Source of the DNA: Natrinema ejinorense
Lineage (GTDB): Archaea; Halobacteriota; Halobacteria; Halobacteriales; Natrialbaceae
Length of the DNA stretch: 64,000 nucleotides
Direction: 5' to 3'
Assembly: GCF_002494345.1 (NCBI RefSeq)
Contig: NZ_NXNI01000001.1
Span: 2,046,001 to 2,110,000, forward strand
The notes beneath the pieces are model-generated. The model made no database searches and was not told where the DNA came from. It saw only the letters and a list, made by a program, of their open reading frames with translations. Of the stretch, positions 63,021 to 64,000 are shown piece after piece (positions within the stretch are counted from its first letter, which is position 1; the number at the start of each line of letters is the position of its first letter). Position numbers and translations under genes: made by a program.

Positions 63021-63779
63021 TCAGAACGGGAAACCGCCGTAACGGAGATAGACCATATCGAGGATCAAGAGGAGTTGGAAGACGCCCTGCACACCGCCGA
63101 GCATCGCGTTCTGCTGGCCGATGGTGGCGATGAGCGACGGATCGGGGTCGGCCGAGCGCATCTCCCGGTACATCCGAAGCTCCCCGGGCAACAGGAAGCC
63201 AAAGCCCTGGACCGAGAGGACCGTGACGATGCCGAGCGCGACGGCGACCGTGGGCTCGGTCATCGCGAACTCGTCGATCGTGAGCGCGACCCAGGCCAGC
63301 GAGCCGACCGTGGCGAGGGCGAAGGGGACCTGCCAGCGCCGGTCGCCCCACGCGTTCAATCGCCAGCCCAGCAACAGGAGGATCGGAATCAGGTTCACCG
63401 CGGTGAACAGCGCCAGCCACGATTCGGCGTGGGGGAAGATGCCGATCCGCTGGGCGAGCGTGATGCCACCCCCGATCGTGACGAACGCCAGCGACGGCAG
63501 GAGGAACGCCGTCTTGGGCGTGAGCCGCTGGAACACTGCCGAACTCTGTTCGTCGTCGAGGCCGCCGACGACCGGGCCGAGAACGGCACCCATGAAGACA
63601 TCGATCCCCGTCCAGAGGACCCCAGCCATCACGTGGACGTAGGTGTGCCCCTGTACCGTCGCGACCGTCACCGCGTAGCCGAGCGCAGCCAACGGCAGCA
63701 ATACGACGGCCACGGCGAAGGCCGGATTCGCCCGCTGTCCCATTCCCCTGATCGTTCCGCGAACAGTCGCCGTCGACAT
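63021..63779 (-). CDS. Multi-pass membrane protein with conserved HxxxGVLWTG motif
   Basis: 252 residues with seven to eight membrane helices. Helix 2 carries YVHVMAGVLWTGIDVFMGAV, an His with Gly/Trp/Asp pattern seen in CopD/DUF2269-like membrane proteins, and a second His follows in GIFPHAESW. The C-terminus has EMRSADPDPSLIATIGQQNA, then a last helix. A haem or metal role is possible but unproven. GATTTATATCG at about 63806-63816 (minus), roughly 30 nt upstream of the ATG at 63779, is the TATA box. Confidence 0.72.
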   Translation of the reverse strand: MSTATVRGTIRGMGQRANPAFAVAVVLLPLAALGYAVTVATVQGHTYVHVMAGVLWTGIDVFMGAVLGPVVGGLDDEQSSAVFQRLTPKTAFLLPSLAFVTIGGGITLAQRIGIFPHAESWLALFTAVNLIPILLLLGWRLNAWGDRRWQVPFALATVGSLAWVALTIDEFAMTEPTVAVALGIVTVLSVQGFGFLLPGELRMYREMRSADPDPSLIATIGQQNAMLGGVQGVFQLLLILDMVYLRYGGFPF

Positions 63780-63892
63780 ATCGGGAAGCTACTACAACTA
63801 ATGCGATATAAATCATGTTCCTGGAGCAACGGCTACCGGAAAAGCGTACACGTACCCGGTAACGTGTACAAATCGTGAATTTGCGATCATTT

Positions 63893-64000
63893 CAGTACAA
63901 AAATAATTCCTGCGTTCCGGAAGACCGATCACGGAGCCGGATGGCGATGCCGCCGAGGGAGACGTTGAAACCGCCTCGAGGCGCTTTCGTCGACCGAGCC
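63893..64000 (-). other. Possible C-terminus of a gene cut by the window edge
   Basis: A minus-strand frame enters at the edge and ends in TGA at 63893-63895 after 35 codons (ending RDRSSGTQELFLY). Third-position G+C is moderate. A plus-strand frame from an ATG at 63941 is also open to the edge. Too short to choose; the AT-rich stretch at 63780-63900 is intergenic. Confidence 0.25.

Noticed and set aside
63893-64000. Transposase end at the right edge
   Set aside because: Only 35 codons are visible and neither strand shows a transposase motif; kept only as an unclear partial frame.

Overview
This 64 kb window comes from a halophilic archaeon of the class Halobacteria; the Natrialbaceae (Natrinema/Haloterrigena-like) fit best, but that placement is inference. 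The evidence is the high G+C, the strongly acidic proteins, the TATA boxes 26-32 nt upstream of many start codons (leaderless transcripts), and archaeal or haloarchaeal genes: TFE-alpha, CheC/CheD chemotaxis, PilB/PilC with class III signal-peptide pilins, archaeosine genes, a Bat-type HTH regulator and PhoU with an AbrB-like domain. There is no rRNA, CRISPR array or intact insertion sequence. I see one tRNA.

Region by region. 1-2.9 kb: a minus-strand TPP-dependent 2-oxoacid dehydrogenase E1 operon (alpha, beta, then an AcoX/NAD-kinase-like gene cut by the window edge). 3-16.6 kb: housekeeping and metabolic genes: PHP phosphoesterase, LUD protein, chorismate synthase, ZIP transporter, alkaline-phosphatase-like hydrolase, MFS transporter divergent from an acyl-CoA ligase, a DUF1326-DUF2182 pair, an MBL hydrolase, and tfe coupled to a DUF2110 gene and a lipoprotein gene. 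16.7-26.9 kb: a nearly complete chemotaxis operon (cheW, cheY, cheB, cheA, cheC, double cheC, cheD, cheR) with most genes overlapping, plus a divergent second cheW. 27-36.8 kb: a degenerate HsdR_N-type gene running into the end of a seven-gene type IV pilus operon (pilB-pilC and five small pilin-like proteins). 37-41.5 kb: SDR, acyl-CoA dehydrogenase, tRNA-Arg(CCT) with a nearby copy of its 3' end, tatA and small proteins. 41.6-52.1 kb: an acetate module with two acetyl-CoA synthetase genes flanking a Bat-like regulator, a two-subunit sodium:solute symporter and three universal stress proteins. 52.2-63.8 kb: Fe-dependent alcohol dehydrogenase, the queC-queE-queD archaeosine operon, a winged-helix regulator with a perfect palindrome upstream, a CinA/MoaB-like protein, a second NAD-kinase-family gene, a PhoU-type regulator, small proteins, a nitrilase-family hydrolase and a membrane protein.

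The least ordinary material lies in the motility and surface block. CheA carries a 569-residue linker with a single Lys and a single Arg. One CheW has a low-complexity insertion inside its domain. PilB has a duplicated N-terminal motif and an acidic tail with seven Ser-(Ile/Met)-Phe motifs. Together these suggest that long acidic disordered tethers carrying short docking motifs were added to the signalling array and to the pilus motor. This is an inference from sequence alone. Secondary points of interest are the Bat-like regulator built on a degraded tyrosine recombinase, the tRNA-Arg-derived mini-helix, and two inverted repeats next to promoters that look like operators.
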